Shown: in pieces, positions 24,113-36,147 of the stretch
Layout: every line of letters begins with the position of its first letter
How positions within the stretch are numbered: the stretch's first letter is position 1
Source of the DNA: Eriocheir sinensis
Lineage: Eukaryota > Arthropoda > Malacostraca > Decapoda > Varunidae
Direction: 5' to 3'
NCBI RefSeq assembly: GCF_024679095.1
Contig: NC_066531.1
Location: 9,013,926-9,077,925 of the forward strand
DNA length: 64,000 bases
Position numbers and translations under genes: made by a program
The notes under the pieces: model-generated
What the model saw: the letters and a program-made list of their open reading frames with translations, nothing else
What the model was told of the DNA's origin: nothing
Database searches by the model: none

Positions 24113-24220
24113 AAAAAAAAATAGATGTCAAGTGAATACTGAAAAAGAAAATTAGAGTTAAAGCACGAGAACATTGACATTAAGTGAAGAGAAAATCCGG
24201 AAGCCGTTGCAAAGGCAGAT

Positions 24221-24516
24221 CCCGGGACTACAACTGTGTGTGACGCGTGTCAGGTTAGAACAAGGAGAGAGTGGAAGGAAGAAGATAAGGGAACAAGAAA
24301 GGAGGAGGATGCAGCAGGTGACAAGAGACATCCCCTTGGTGATGAGGATTGGGGTGTTGTGTGGTCATCCCGGGACTACATCTGTGTGTGACGCGTGTCA
24401 GGTTAGAACAAGGAGAGAGTGGAAGGAAGAAGATAAGGGAACAAGACAAGAGGAGGATGCAGCAGGCGACAAGAGACATCCCCTTGGTGATGAGGATTGG
24501 GGTGTTGTGTGGTCAT
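24221..24516 (+). repeat. Tandem duplication, two 148-bp units
   Basis: 24221-24368 and 24369-24516 both begin CCCGGGACTACA and contain GTGTGACGCGTGTCAGG and GGTGATGAGGATTGGGGTG. The unit stays open in more than one frame. No known protein is recognised. Confidence 0.9.
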
Positions 24517-24887
24517 CCCAGGAGTCGGAGGTGTCCCACCGGTTCCGCCTTCCTTCTCCTTCCCGCTTCATTTTTTTGTTGTGTTTGTGTTCTTCCCTGC
24601 CATATTCACGCCATTTCATCGTTATTGATAAGTATTGCTATTGTTGTGGCTGTCTTGTTTTATCAATCTTTTAAATTTCTTCTACAATTCCTTAATGATC
24701 ATCACCCCCTCAGGGTACCTACTGCTACTAGAGTTAAGCACTTGTTTAGGTTTTTAAACTTTTAAACTTTTTTTTTAAATTTTATATATAATTTTATTAA
24801 CTTTACATATACTTTTACCAAATTCTTAAACCTTTTTAACTTTTTTTATATCATTTTTAAAGCTTTATGAGACAAGTTAAGGTGCAA

Positions 24888-25043
24888 GTCACCTTACACT
24901 ACGCACTCTTTGAGGGTCACTTCCTTGCGTACACTTATCTGTCCCTCTGTGCACTTTGCCTCCACTGAATTTCCTTTCCTATTTTCTTCCCCTGCTTGAG
25001 CGCCGCCATGCGTGTTTACCTCCGCCAGCTCATGTAAATCCCG
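24888..25043. mobile_element. ISL2EU-related fragment
   Basis: CAAGTCACCTTACACTACGC through CAGCTCATGTAAATCCCGT matches 60232-60411, inside the ISL2EU-like element, apart from an extra segment of about 25 bp there. Here it ends abruptly and joins a Harbinger transposase fragment. Confidence 0.7.
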
Positions 25044-25401
25044 TACGGTTGAATGCACGTTTGGTATAATGGCAAACAAGTGGAGAATTTATCAAAGAGC
25101 TCTGGGGGTAAAACCTGAGTTTTGTGATGCCATAGTTAAGGCATGCTGCATTTTACACAACTTTGTCCTCAAACATGAGAGTGTCAACTTTGAGGACATT
25201 TTATGAATGTCCCATGCCGGGTATTGACCGTGTTGGCACTAGATGTAATATTAGGGAAAACCGTAAGAGATCACTTTGCCTCATACTTTACTAGTTCTCG
25301 AGGAGCTGTTCCATGGCAATACAGCAAAATGAAGATGCCTACCAGGATACGTGAATTTCATGAGCCTGAAGATTGTAATAAGAAGGAAATACTTACTATG
25401 T

Positions 25402-25405
<4 letters not shown>
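25044..25405 (+). pseudogene. PIF/Harbinger transposase C-terminal fragment
   Basis: RTVECTFGIMANKWRIYQRA and AIVKACCILHNFVLKHE match the C-terminal DDE_4 region of Harbinger transposases (VE..FG...RWR, ACC.LHN), followed by a stop at about 25203-25205. An overlapping frame continues TVRDHFASYFTSSRGAVPWQ, the usual tail, to a stop before the CA repeat. The N-terminal half is missing and the junction with 24888-25043 is abrupt. The tail (25302-25405) recurs at 47746-47849. Confidence 0.78.

Positions 25406-25455
<50 letters not shown>
25404..25455. repeat. (CA)n microsatellite
   Basis: CA tract directly after the Harbinger tail, matching the position of the much longer CA tract at 47850. Confidence 0.95.
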
Positions 25456-25457
<2 letters not shown>

Positions 25458-25808
25458 AATTACTATCCATATCAGACCCATGACACCGTTTTTCGCAAAT
25501 ATCTTTCAAACGAAGACTCGGATCAGCATGGGACTTTGGCACAGATTGTTTCACATCGCTAATTTTTTACGCTATTGTGCATTGCCAGATGCTGTTAATT
25601 ATGGCGTTTACTCTTGACTGTGATGGCAAAACCTGCGTGAGCCACTTACACATTCGAACAGGTGAGGCGTGACGTATCTGTGACGTGTATCCACCACCTA
25701 CCTCCACCCCTGGCTTCCCCTACTCCCATCCCTCCCTTTCCCTCCCTCCTCCTTCACCCCCGCACTCTCCCCCCGCCCTCTTTCTCACCCATTCCTCCCC
25801 TCTCCCCG

Positions 25809-25811
<3 letters not shown>
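25456..25811 (+). repeat. Module B, forward copy
   Basis: TACTATCCATATCAGACCC onward, including TGTGATGGCAAAACCTGCG and the pyrimidine-rich end, equals the reverse complement of about 47395-47745, with some divergence. No coding signal is seen. Confidence 0.8.

Positions 25812-25889
<78 letters not shown>
25812..25889. repeat. (CT)n microsatellite
   Basis: Pure CT tract. Confidence 0.97.
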
Positions 25890-25892
<3 letters not shown>

Positions 25893-26539
25893 CATTTGTG
25901 CTGTACACGAGGTACGAATTTATGCACACGTATGACTTGAATTAATGGCAGATAAATATAAATTACATCCCGTCTGCATCAGCATCAACAGTGATGACGA
26001 GGATGACCTGTTTGTCGATGGTGATGAATGTTGAAGTAACAGCCTATGTGGTCAGTTATTTACATTATTAATCCACCCATCATATACGCGCTGTCTAATT
26101 TTGTTTGCTATGACTTTTTAACATATCTACATGAACACATCGTATGGCAGTCTTTTCCTAACATCAAAATAAATTACTCATATATTTCTCCAATTTCGTT
26201 TCACGATTTTACTCTGCAATGAATTCCCGCTTCAATTCCACCCTTATTCCTTTCCGTCTCATACGCGATTTCCCATAAATAATCAAGCGTCAGCTACGTG
26301 CTTCATCCCATCATACGCTCAACGTAACCTGTGGGAAGGAGGGTCATATACTCGTACAACTTTCAGTGGTTGTATAATTGCCAAACAAACCTCAAACAGC
26401 ACTTAAGCAACATTCAGTTACGCTGGAACAGGAATCAGGGTCGTGTGCATAAAACACCAGACCATACTTTGCATATACTTTCGAGTTATCCGCCATTATA
26501 GACAAGTCATATGTGTGCAACGCTTCACATCGCATGTAT

Positions 26540-26542
<3 letters not shown>
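25890..26542. other. No recognisable feature
   Basis: AT-rich unique-looking sequence with only short frames. Confidence 0.4.

Positions 26543-26597
<55 letters not shown>
26543..26597. repeat. (GA)n microsatellite
   Basis: Pure GA tract. Confidence 0.97.
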
Positions 26598-26603
<6 letters not shown>

Positions 26604-26764
26604 GCGTGACCCCATAGCGACAGGTCGACCCAAGGAGACTATATAACAGGAGAGGGGGCCTCTATGAGAGGCCGTGGGCGGGTGGTGGTGTATGTCGGTT
26701 GCAACAGATGGCGCAGGAGCAGTTTTGTTTACATCCAGGCGCCTCCCCCCCTCCAGACACCCAC

Positions 26765-27430
<666 letters not shown>

Positions 27431-27560
27431 AAAATCACAACACCGCCGCGGCCGCCACGTTTACCAGCCGGAGCCTCAAATCATGTCCCTTTGTGGTGAT
27501 AAAGAGGACACAGCCTGGTATGAAGCTACATTTATTACGGAATGATGCCAGCCGGGGGTA
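27431..27560 (+). other. Possible orphan exon
   Basis: An open stretch (SLKSCPFVVIKRTQPGMKLH ... NDASRG) ends at a good GTAAGT donor near 27558. No family is recognised. It may be chance. Confidence 0.2.
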
Positions 27561-27598
27561 AGTGATATATAAAAATAATGATAATGTGGAAATTATCA

Positions 27599-27730
27599 TT
27601 TTCACGCTGACAGCTGTTCAGAACTTGCTAACTGCATGCCTCCCCTCCTCCCGCGGCAAGAGGCCGAATGGCCTACACACGACAGCTCCAGATTCCTCCC
27701 CATTACCACCTGTCAGCCTCGTCCATGTAG
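27599..27730 (+). pseudogene. LINE ORF2 fragment, plus strand
   Basis: NLLTACLPSSRG equals the complement of the minus-strand LINE next door (ELANCMPPPLPR region at about 28070-28110), so it is a piece of the same family in opposite orientation. The neighbour's poly(A) end abuts it. Confidence 0.55.
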
Positions 27731-29360
27731 CTTTTTTTTTTTTTTTTTTTTTTTACAGCAAAGGAGACAGTTCAAGGGCACACAAAAAGCAAACATTAAT
27801 GAAAAAAAAAGCCCGCTACTCACTGCTCCTAAAAAGAATCCAAAGAGGTGGCCGAAAGATAGGTCAGTTTTGGGAGGAGAGGTGTCCTGATACCCTCCTC
27901 TTGAAAGAGTTTAAGTCGTAGGCAGGAGGAAATACAGATGAAGGAAGATTGTTTCAGAGTTTACCAGCGTGAGGGATGAAAGAGTGAAGATGCTGGTTAA
28001 CTCTTGCATAAGGGGTTTGGACAGTATAGGGATGAGCATGAGTAGAAAGTCGAGTGCAGCGGGGCCGCGGGAGGGGGGGAGGCATGCAGTTAGCAAGTTC
28101 AGAAGAGCAGTCAGCGTGGAAATATCGATAGAAGATAGAAAGAGAGGCAACATTGCGGCGGAATTTAAGAGGTAGAAGACTATCAGTATGAGGAGGAGAG
28201 CTGATGAGACGAAGAGCCTTAGCCTCCACTCTATCCAGAAGAGCTGTGTGAGTGGAGCCCCCCCACACATGAGATGCATACTCCATACGAGGGCGGACAA
28301 GGCCCCTGTATATGGACAGCAACTGTGCAGGGGAGAAGAACTGGCGGAGACGGTACAAAACGCCCAGCCTCGAGGAAGCTGATTTAGTAAGAGATGAGAT
28401 ATGAAGTTTCCAGTTGAGATTTTGAGTTAAGGATAGACCGAGAATGTTTAGTGTTGAGGAAGGTGATAGCTGGGTGTTGTCAAAGAATAGTGGATAGTTG
28501 TTTGGAAGATTGTGTCGAGTGGATAGGTGGAGAAACTGTGTTTTTGAGGCGTTGAAGGACACCAGGTTCTTCTTGCCCCAATCGGAAATAATAGTAAGGT
28601 CTGAGGCTAAGCGTTCTGCAGTCTCCAGCCTTGAGTCGTTAAGTTCCTGAATGGTGGGTCTTCTATTAAAAGAAGTTGAATAATGCAGAGTGGAATCATC
28701 GGCGTAGGAATGGATAGGACAGTTCGTTTTGGAAAGAAGATCATCAATGAACAACAGAAAAAGAGTGGGAGATAGGACAGAACCCTGTGGGACACCACTG
28801 TTAATAGATTTAGGAGAAGAACAGTGACCGTCTACCACGGCAGAAATAGAACGGTCAGAAAGGAAACTGGAGATAAAGGTACAGAGAGAAGGATAGAAAC
28901 CGTAGGAGGGTAGTTTTGAAAGCAAAGATTTGTGCCAGACCCTATCAAAAGCTTTTGATATGTCCAGCGCAATAGCAAAAGTTTCACCGAAACGGCTAAG
29001 AGAGGATGACCAAGAGTCAGTTAAGAAGGCTAGGAGATCACCAGTAGAACGCCCCTTGCGGAACCCATACTGGCGATCAGATAGAAGGTCAGAAGTGGAA
29101 AGGTGCTTTTGAATCTTCCGGTTAAGGATTGATTCAAAAGCTTTAGATAGACAAGAAAGTAAAGCAATAGGACGGTAGTTTGAGGGATTGGAGCGGTCAC
29201 CCTTCTTAGGTACAGGCTGTATGAAGGCATACTTCCAGCAAGAAGGAAAGGTAGATGTTGACAGGCAGAGGCGAAAGAGTTTGACCAGGCAGGGTGACAG
29301 CACGGAGGCACAGTTTTTAAGGACAATAGGAGGCACTCCATCAGGTCCATAAGCCTTCTG
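27731..29360 (-). pseudogene. Jockey-like LINE reverse transcriptase, 5'-truncated
   Basis: A 460-codon open frame (29336-27954) starts within the fingers (GPDGVPPIVLKNC) and carries YRPIALLSCLSKAFE, GFRKGRSTGDLLAFLTD, LDISKAFDRVWH, SGVPQGSVLSPTLF and the catalytic SYADDSTLHYS, then a thumb and C-terminal region (SIYRGLVRPRMEYASHVWGG). At 27952 a TGA replaces a Trp codon in KLWNNLPSS; the frame then runs on before shifting. The 3' UTR ends in a poly(A) tail, seen as T at 27731-27754. 5' truncation plus poly(A) is typical of LINE insertions. The catalytic Asp pair is present but the endonuclease and the RT N-terminus are gone. Confidence 0.85.
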
Positions 29361-29560
29361 AGGATCTGAGGATCTTAAAACAAGCTATCGTCCCTGCACT
29401 CACCATGTGATTGCTGAGTCTATTCCATTGCCCCACCACCCTATTACTAAACCAATGCCTGCCCACTTCCCTCCTAAATCTATACTTTTCTAATTTAAGT
29501 TAATTACTGCATGTTCTATCTTGCCAAACATCTTTTGCAAAAGTTAACCAGCATCTCCAC
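29361..29560 (-). pseudogene. CR1-like LINE C-terminal fragment
   Basis: The minus strand reads FRREVGRHWFSNRVVGQWN followed by RLSNHMVSAGTIACFK, the usual C-terminus of CR1/jockey-like ORF2 proteins in which WN precedes a short helix. It is short and flanked by other LINE pieces. Confidence 0.55.
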
Positions 29561-29569
29561 TCTCATCCC

Positions 29570-29745
29570 TTACACTGATAAAATCTGGAACAGCCTTCCT
29601 TCGTCTGCATTTCCTCATGCCTATAATTTGACCTTCAAGAAGAGTGTATCAAGACTCTACTTTTGTCTGTTTGGGAGCGGTGAGTAGTGGGGCTTTTTTT
29701 TCTAGAACGCTTTGTTGCCCTTGAGCTGTCTCCTTTGTTTAAAGA
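29570..29745 (+). pseudogene. Jockey-like LINE 3' end, plus strand
   Basis: KIWNSLPSSAFPHAYNLTFK to a stop, then a 3' UTR with GTGAGTAGTGGGGCTTTTTT and CCCTTGAGCTGTCTCCTTTG. This matches the 3' end of the LINE at 27731-27950, in opposite orientation. Confidence 0.7.
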
Positions 29746-30463
29746 AAATAATAATTAAATGAATAGAAGTTGGCCGCCAATGCTTCCAATACATTTTGGT
29801 GACATATCTACAAGTGGCTGGTGAATATAAGTATCTCGGCAACCTGCATGCATCTATGCCATCCCTATCACGGTGCATGGAGCAAGCTTCACATAACACT
29901 CAGACAGAGACAGTTTAATTATGGTTATATATCAGACTCAGTTTATTGCTCAGTCAATTAGGTGCAGTGCTGTTAATATTGTTAGTGATAGTATTAGTAC
30001 AATCAATGTATTTATTTTCATTAATTTATCAATATTTATTTATTATATTCTTAGTGTTTGAGAATTCCAATACTAGTATTAAGATAAGCAAAAATATCAG
30101 AAATATATTTATACTCATTAATTATTATTGCTTTTCTTATTATTACTTCCTTCAATGTCCTGGCACTTTGACATCTAGTGCTTTTCCGTCTAACAGCCAA
30201 AATTGTGGTCTTTCCGAATGTGTATGTCCTAAGACTTCATTGGTGTAACTAGCTATATAACAAAAATCTACATCTCTCTCCCTTCTCACCCAGTTGTCCC
30301 CGTACATCCTTTCAGTATCCAAAGAATTTCAATTTACATCTTGTAACACTCAACTAATGCAGTGCAATCTTCATCTCTGTATTTTACCGTGTAGACATAC
30401 TCTTTCCTTCCATGTTCCACTCTCGCATGTTATTCCACATCTAACACTACCACATCCCAACAG
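29746..30463. other. No recognisable gene
   Basis: AT-rich sequence. It lies where a THAP exon of the following P-like gene would be expected, but I saw none. Confidence 0.35.
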
Positions 30464-33240
30464 ATCCGAACATGTCCGATATCATCCAAGAGAATGTGGC
30501 AGCTGAAGGGGAGAGCCCAAGAAAAAGGCCAAGGGTGAAGACATTTAGCCAACCCCTGAAGTACATGGCAGCATCCAACCCTCTTGCTGAGCTGCAGGAA
30601 TGTGCTCCCCATTGCAGTGCATCAACTCCATGTACTGATTTTGGTATGAATACTTCATCTAGTGTTTGTTGATTGTTGTGTTATCAATCTAATTATGATT
30701 TCACAAAATAGACTGTACAAGTCACTTAACACTTGCCCTGCTCAACATCACTTTTAAGTTGTAGAATTCCTTCATATGGATGCTGATTTATGTATCCTGA
30801 AATGATTGGATATTGATTGTCTTAACATTTCTTTTGTCCTTGATCACTGAACCATGTTACGGTATGTCTTTGGGTGCAGATCCAAGAAATGAGTTTTTGG
30901 GGGGGACGTCAGACTTTTTGCGGGTGGAAGGAGCATTAGCATTACCGATTAGCCATTCTCGGCAGTCCTGGTCTTGAAAAACTGGTGGAGTGACCTAAAT
31001 CAATGGGTATAACGGCCTCGACTTTGTGCGAAAGCATTGTTTTAGCCGCAGCGCGCTTTTGAGCTAGTTTTCCTGTATCACTCAGGACCATTGGGGGGGC
31101 CCGGGACCCCTGGGGCCCCCCTTGGATCCACCAATGTAGCTGTGTCGTATAATATATCTATCCTTTACAGTCTGATGGTGCATCCTTCTAGGTTGTCAAG
31201 TTTTAGTAGCTACTCATGAGAAGTATTCCTTATAATGATAACTGATTTCCAGATGCTTTGCACTAAAAAAAAAAAAAAAAAAAAAGGGTCGTTAAACCTG
31301 CCGCAAATATTAATCAGCTGTAGTGAACCCTTGCTTTAAAGAACCAATATGGAGGAAGGGGGTGATGTTATATCCAAAAATCTTTTACATCTGAAGTATC
31401 CAACCTTTTTGTGTATAATAAACCTTGTTTGTTACATGAACTTAAAAGTTCACAATTTCCATACATGACTTTTTTCCTTGTATTTGATGATTAATCCTCA
31501 CATGTATTTCCATTATCAGTAGGTAATATATAGTAACAAGACAATAATACACATTATAACAATGTATACGTTATAGCCCAATGAGTGCACGAGATCATTT
31601 ACCTCATCAGTGACGCCAAGTCCGGGAGTCCTTCCCTAAATTCTTCCCGAATTTGTGACACCAAGTATAATAACTAGTTTTAGTGACCATTTGCATCCAT
31701 TTTTCACTTTGATTAAAAAATTGCCTCTCTACAGGGTGTGAACTTGATGGGGTTGGAGGAAACTCGACTCGGTCATCAAGCTCACCACAATATAGTAAGG
31801 AACCTCTTGTTCTCAGTGATAATTTATCCTCTTTAGTTACTATTCCATGTTGCTTTAATCACAACTAATGTGTTGGAAACATTACAGCTTAATAACATAC
31901 TTCACATCTCTGCATACAAATTGAGTTCAATATTGAACTGTTACACCAGTAGGCTTCATATCTTCAAAAAAAGGTATGTAAAAAGGTTGACATTTTGAAT
32001 GATATATTTAAACTCTTTATTATGCTTCTATGGCTGTAGTACCGTTACGATTAGTCGAGTGATCAGCACATGGGTCTTATGTTTTTGATAGCATAGGTTC
32101 AAATTTTGCCATAGGCTGGCAGTTGATAGTAACAGTAGTGTCCACAGACACCTGCCTGTTTCTTGTTTATCCTGTTCCACTTTAAACCGTGACTGGCCAA
32201 TCTTTGAAGAGGTAGCATAACCTTGAAGTGCCACTAACAAACCTTTGTCCATTCTTCTGATGTGATCTTTTTTTTTTTTTTCCACCTGCCTATAGCGCCG
32301 GTAGGTTTTCTTCAGGGGCCTGGCGGTCATGATGCATGCAATTTTTTTTATAGTGGCGCCATTTAGTATTGGCTCATGCTGCTGCCCGGAACTCATTCTT
32401 GATTCACTTGGATGGTTTAGCAGGGCTTAGGTATGACTAACATTGCAGAAACAGTGAATTTTTAGATTGTTAGAGTGGCAACACATTGACAAATGTTTTA
32501 GTATGGACTGAACATCAAAGATATATATGGTAAATGGGTGCTTGTAGATCTTGACATTATATCTGTCAAGAGTCTCCAGTTGTATCCTCTCCCCCATCTA
32601 CTGAAAATATTACTATTGTCAGGCAATCTAAGTGAAGCCTTCCATCGAAACTGGCATGCAGACATAATGTCAATGCTTAGATTCACTGTCCTTATAGCAC
32701 TGAAAATAATGCAATTACATGCACATATTTTATTATTTAGAATTGTGATTGTGATTAAATATTTTTTCATGTATTTTCAGACATGAAAAGTGAAAATTGC
32801 TGCACAACAGTCTGCCGTCTGCTCCAGGAGGCGAGGCAGCACAAAGCCCAGGCTGTTACAACTCCTGGGCAGATTTTGCCCAGAGCCAGCAATTTTTTAG
32901 ATCCAATAGGGATGGATTTCTTCTGAGGTCAGGTTCAACATGCTGCAAGATGCCAAGATCTAAGCCTAGTAGGAGATATGGGTTACAAGAGAAGAGGTTT
33001 GCTCTGGCCTTATACTATCAAAGTCCAAATGCTAATAGATTTCTAAGCACAGTATTTCACTTGCCTTCAGTTTCAACACTTCACTCATGACTCAGGGGTA
33101 TTTCAGTAAATGTTGGCTGGAGCAAACAGACTCTGACAGCCCTGCAGCAAAGAGCACAGGCTTTGTCAAAAGAAGAGAAACTTCGTGGAATTTGCCATTA
33201 TTTAGTATTACTCTTGTTACGCCAAGAATTTTTTTCCATA
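30464..33240 (+). pseudogene. Second P-element-like (THAP9-type) transposase remnant
   Basis: Exons 30464-30643 (ESPRKRPRVKTFSQPLKY), 31735-31794 (GCELDGVGGNSTRSSSS) and from 32781 are flanked by GT-AG sites and keep phase 1 throughout, the same phase pattern as the P element at 10-18 kb. The third block reads LLQEARQHKAQAVTTPGQIL and DPIGMDFF, then a TGA. A shifted frame then reads SRRYGLQEKRFALALYYQSP and RFLSTVFHLPSVSTLHS, the helix-turn-helix block of THAP9/P transposases. A further fragment (33105-33240) reads TALQQRAQALSKEEKLRGIC. The THAP exon and the RNase H-like core are missing. Confidence 0.6.
32030..32400 (+). mobile_element. Decayed tRNA-derived SINE
   Basis: A tRNA-like head (TTAGTCGAGTGATCAGCAC and GGTTCAAATTTTGCC) is followed by a body with CCACCTGCCTATAGCGCCGG and TAGGTTTTCTTCAGGGGCC after a T run. 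That layout is familiar from decapod SINE-like repeats. It lies in the intron of the P-like remnant. Confidence 0.45.
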
Positions 33241-33244
33241 TACT

Positions 33245-33720
33245 TTGCCAAATATTGCAAGTAATGCACCATTGTTGGTCTTGCCTGTTATAAATCAGAT
33301 CTTGTTCAATTAACAAGCTTTGGGTGTCTGCCACTTTCCAGTTGTAATGCAAGGAATCATTTATCTTCCCTGCCAGATATCACATGTAATGCACCATTGT
33401 TGGTTTTGCCTGTTATAAATCAGATCTTGTTCAGTTAACAAGCTTTAGGTGTCTGCCACTTGCCAATTGTAATGCAAGGAATCCCCTGCCAGATATCGCA
33501 TGTAATGCACCATTGTTGGTCTTGCCTGTTATAAATCAGATCTTGTTCAGCTCACAAGCTTTGAATATCTGCCATTGTTTATTTCAGGTGTAATGCTTGG
33601 AAGCATTTGTTCTCTGCCCTACCCAACAGTATGCAATGCTTTATTGTGGATTTTGCCTGTTATATTTAATCTTGTTCAGGTGACAAGCTTTTGGTGTCTG
33701 CCTTACCTAATAATGTGCTG
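33245..33720 (+). repeat. Tandem array, four units of about 115-130 bp
   Basis: Each unit carries GTAATGCACCATTGTTGG, GCCTGTTATAAATC and TGTTCAGNTNACAAGCTTT. A fifth, isolated unit lies at 34596-34700. Confidence 0.88.
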
Positions 33721-33972
33721 CAGTGACACTTGGCTTGGTTTCATAATGTGAAATACAGCATGTAATTTCATCATGTAATTTCATCACACTAAGTGTCTAT
33801 CATCACGTGTCTGGCATCATTAATGTGGCTTCCAGGAGTAATCTTGTTTGTATTACAGCATACAATTTTTTTCTGCTTTATGATATACATAATCACATAG
33901 GTATGATTTTTTTTTTTTTTTGACAAAATGTAATGGCATTTGATATTCTTGACTAATGCCTTATAAACCTTG

Positions 33973-34011
<39 letters not shown>

Positions 34012-34060
34012 GGGTGGAAGGAGAGTGAGTTGTTTGGTTGGCCAGTTCAAGGAGTTTCAT
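33721..34060. other. AT-rich spacer with poly(T) runs
   Basis: T runs at 33908-33921 and 33979-34003, plus a duplicated TGTAATTTCATCA motif near 33760. No gene. Confidence 0.5.
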
Positions 34061-34068
34061 ATCAAATG

Positions 34069-34180
34069 ATTTTATTACATCCAACTTTAATGTGTGCTAA
34101 AAACATATATTTTATTACATACAACTTTAATGTGTGGTAAAAACATATATTTTATTACATCCAACTTTAATGTGTGGTTC
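34069..34180 (+). repeat. Three 39-bp tandem units
   Basis: TTTATTACATCCAACTTTAA and TGTGTGNTAAAAACATATA recur three times. Confidence 0.88.
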
Positions 34181-34792
34181 CTGCAATAAATGCTACATGT
34201 TTACTGATGTAGCCTATGAAATACATATAACTCTCTGCCCTGTAATTTGGTGTGTCACATACTGCAGCATAACTTCCCTGCTATTTTCTTACACTATGAG
34301 TTGCTTTATTTTGTCTCATTTGCTTTTATCATATGTGCCTCCGCTGCATAGTTGTGCCTACTGAGCTTAATATCTTCATGACCCTGACACCAAGGTCAGA
34401 GCTTGTGAGATCATACCGTGTCCTACATCCCATTTTCACCTCTAGGCTCGGCTGTCTCCCAGGACCACCAAGTTATTGCATTCCATTTAAGACAACTCAT
34501 GTGTTACCTTCTTGATGTCCTCCATCATGTATTTCAGCATGTTTTATGATGCTTTGCTCTTATATTGATGCGCCTTGCAACATTTTTATACAGTTTTCAT
34601 TGTATATAACGCACCATTGTTGGTTTTGCCTGTTATAAATCGGGTCATGTTCAGTTAACAAGCTTTGAGTGTCTCCCATTGTTTATTTCAGTTGTAATGC
34701 TTAGAAGCTTTCGTTCAAGCTGTTTCAAGTTCAAGCTGTCAAGCAGTATGCAATGCTTGCCATTATCTGGCTCAGCTAAGAGCATGTTGCAA

Positions 34793-34937
34793 AAGGTAAA
34801 GGTACGGTTGGGGGCATACGCTGTAGCAGCGCGTGGCCTCGGTGCTCATCTCTGTAACGTTGACCCTTGAGCCTGTGGTGTTAGGGAACCCATTACCCTG
34901 GGACACAGGACCAGTGTGACATCCGGGTTACCACAGT
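34793..34937 (-). mobile_element. SINE family B, 5'-truncated copy
   Basis: The reverse complement matches the body of the full copy at 38979-39270: GTAACCCGGATGTCACACTGG, TGTCCCAGGGTAATGGGTTCC and GATGAGCACCGAGGCCACGC, ending in a TACCTTTAC tail. The tRNA-like head is absent. Confidence 0.85.
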
Positions 34938-35017
34938 TGCAAAGGCATTATAGTAATCTAGCATGCATAGAATGTTGTATGCTATGCTTGTATTTAAAGC
35001 ACTGGATATGTTTGCTA

Positions 35018-35058
35018 CACACACACACACACACATATATAGATATATATATATATAT

Positions 35059-35121
<63 letters not shown>
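35018..35121. repeat. (CA)n then (AT)n microsatellite
   Basis: Short CA tract followed by AT with GATA-type interruptions. Confidence 0.95.
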
Positions 35122-35123
<2 letters not shown>

Positions 35124-35528
35124 CAAATGCTTTCTACACCATATTTTTCCTAAAATAACAAATTGATATAGTGTAGATAATATCTAATAAAACAGAAGAA
35201 CAAATATATTTTTCTTTACCCCATTAGTAAATCATTTTACAATAATGAAAAATAAATAAGTAAAGGCTGGATAGGGTGCTGTGGCAGGTACTTCAAAAAT
35301 AGTAAAGCTACCCCTGAAAAGTGACGTTTTTGGTGGGACGCAATAGATGGCGCTACTTCCGCACGCCCGAGGAATTACTACATACCACTATCTCTTTGTA
35401 TATAGTCTCTTTGGGTCGACCCGCTCCCTCCTCCTATCATCGCGCCCCGCGTCCCGGGTCAGGTCGGCAGGCGACGCCCGGTGGCGTTGTGTTGTGGTGT
35501 CCCTACCACCCACACCACGTGTGACCAG
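35122..35528. other. No gene; left flank of the Harbinger element
   Basis: It contains TATATAGTCTCTTTGGGTCG (35400-35419), which recurs inverted near 26620-26645 with one change. This marks another dispersed repeat. Confidence 0.4.
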
Positions 35529-35780
35529 GGCCCGTATCCTCGAGAGCTATTAACTTTTACTCTTAAAGTTACTATCAAAGTTAATAGTTTCAAATTATTT
35601 AGAGTAAAAGCTATCCTCGTCAACTTTGAGTGTAGGTATTAGCAAATCCTGGCTACTATTATCTTCTTCTTCTTCTTCTTTATGGCGGGCTCGTTGCTAA
35701 GGACGCCTCCGTGCAAAACGTAAACATCCGACATGAATTAAGTATATATTTCAAAAGAAAAATAAAGAAAAGATGTATAA

Positions 35781-36136
35781 ATGTACAACAGAAACATAAT
35801 AAATGGCAAACACAAGAAAATACTGAGTTTTGTGGCAGATAGAAGCAGCCTCAAAGGCTGTTTTTACTCCGTCACTCGTCAATACCCTATCTCCCGTCCT
35901 GCGTCACAACTTGCTCTGCTGAAATTACCGCACCATAACCACGTCATCTGCCCCAATGATCTACGGGCCGGAGAACCAGCGCAGAAAAGGAGTAAGTTTA
36001 ATTGGTCGCCAGATGAAACGGTCTTCTTACATCAAATTCAAGAAAAAATACGTATAATCAGAGGGTGTTATGGGAAGAGTATCACCCCTGAGGATAAGAA
36101 GAGAGCGTGGACTGAAGTGGCAGAAGCTGTAACAAG
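35781..36136 (+). CDS. SANT/Myb-like protein of the Harbinger element, first recognised exon
   Basis: The last 45 codons read KRSKFNWSPDETVFLHQIQE and KKRAWTEVAEAVTR, a Myb/SANT-like DNA-binding domain (spaced Trp, KxxAWxEVAxxV) of the kind encoded next to Harbinger transposases. In known elements that protein is needed for nuclear import and terminal binding of the transposase. The exon ends at AG|GTTAGT (36136). The upstream part starts at an ATG at 35781, but the true start is uncertain. Later exons at about 37400-37620 and 38334-38746 are likely but frames do not join cleanly, so the gene is probably decaying. Confidence 0.6.
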
Positions 36137-36147
36137 GTTAGTAATCA

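Noticed and set aside
25404..25455. CRISPR-like array or regulatory repeat at dinucleotide tracts
   Set aside because: Simple dinucleotide repeats with no spacers; the window is eukaryotic in every respect.
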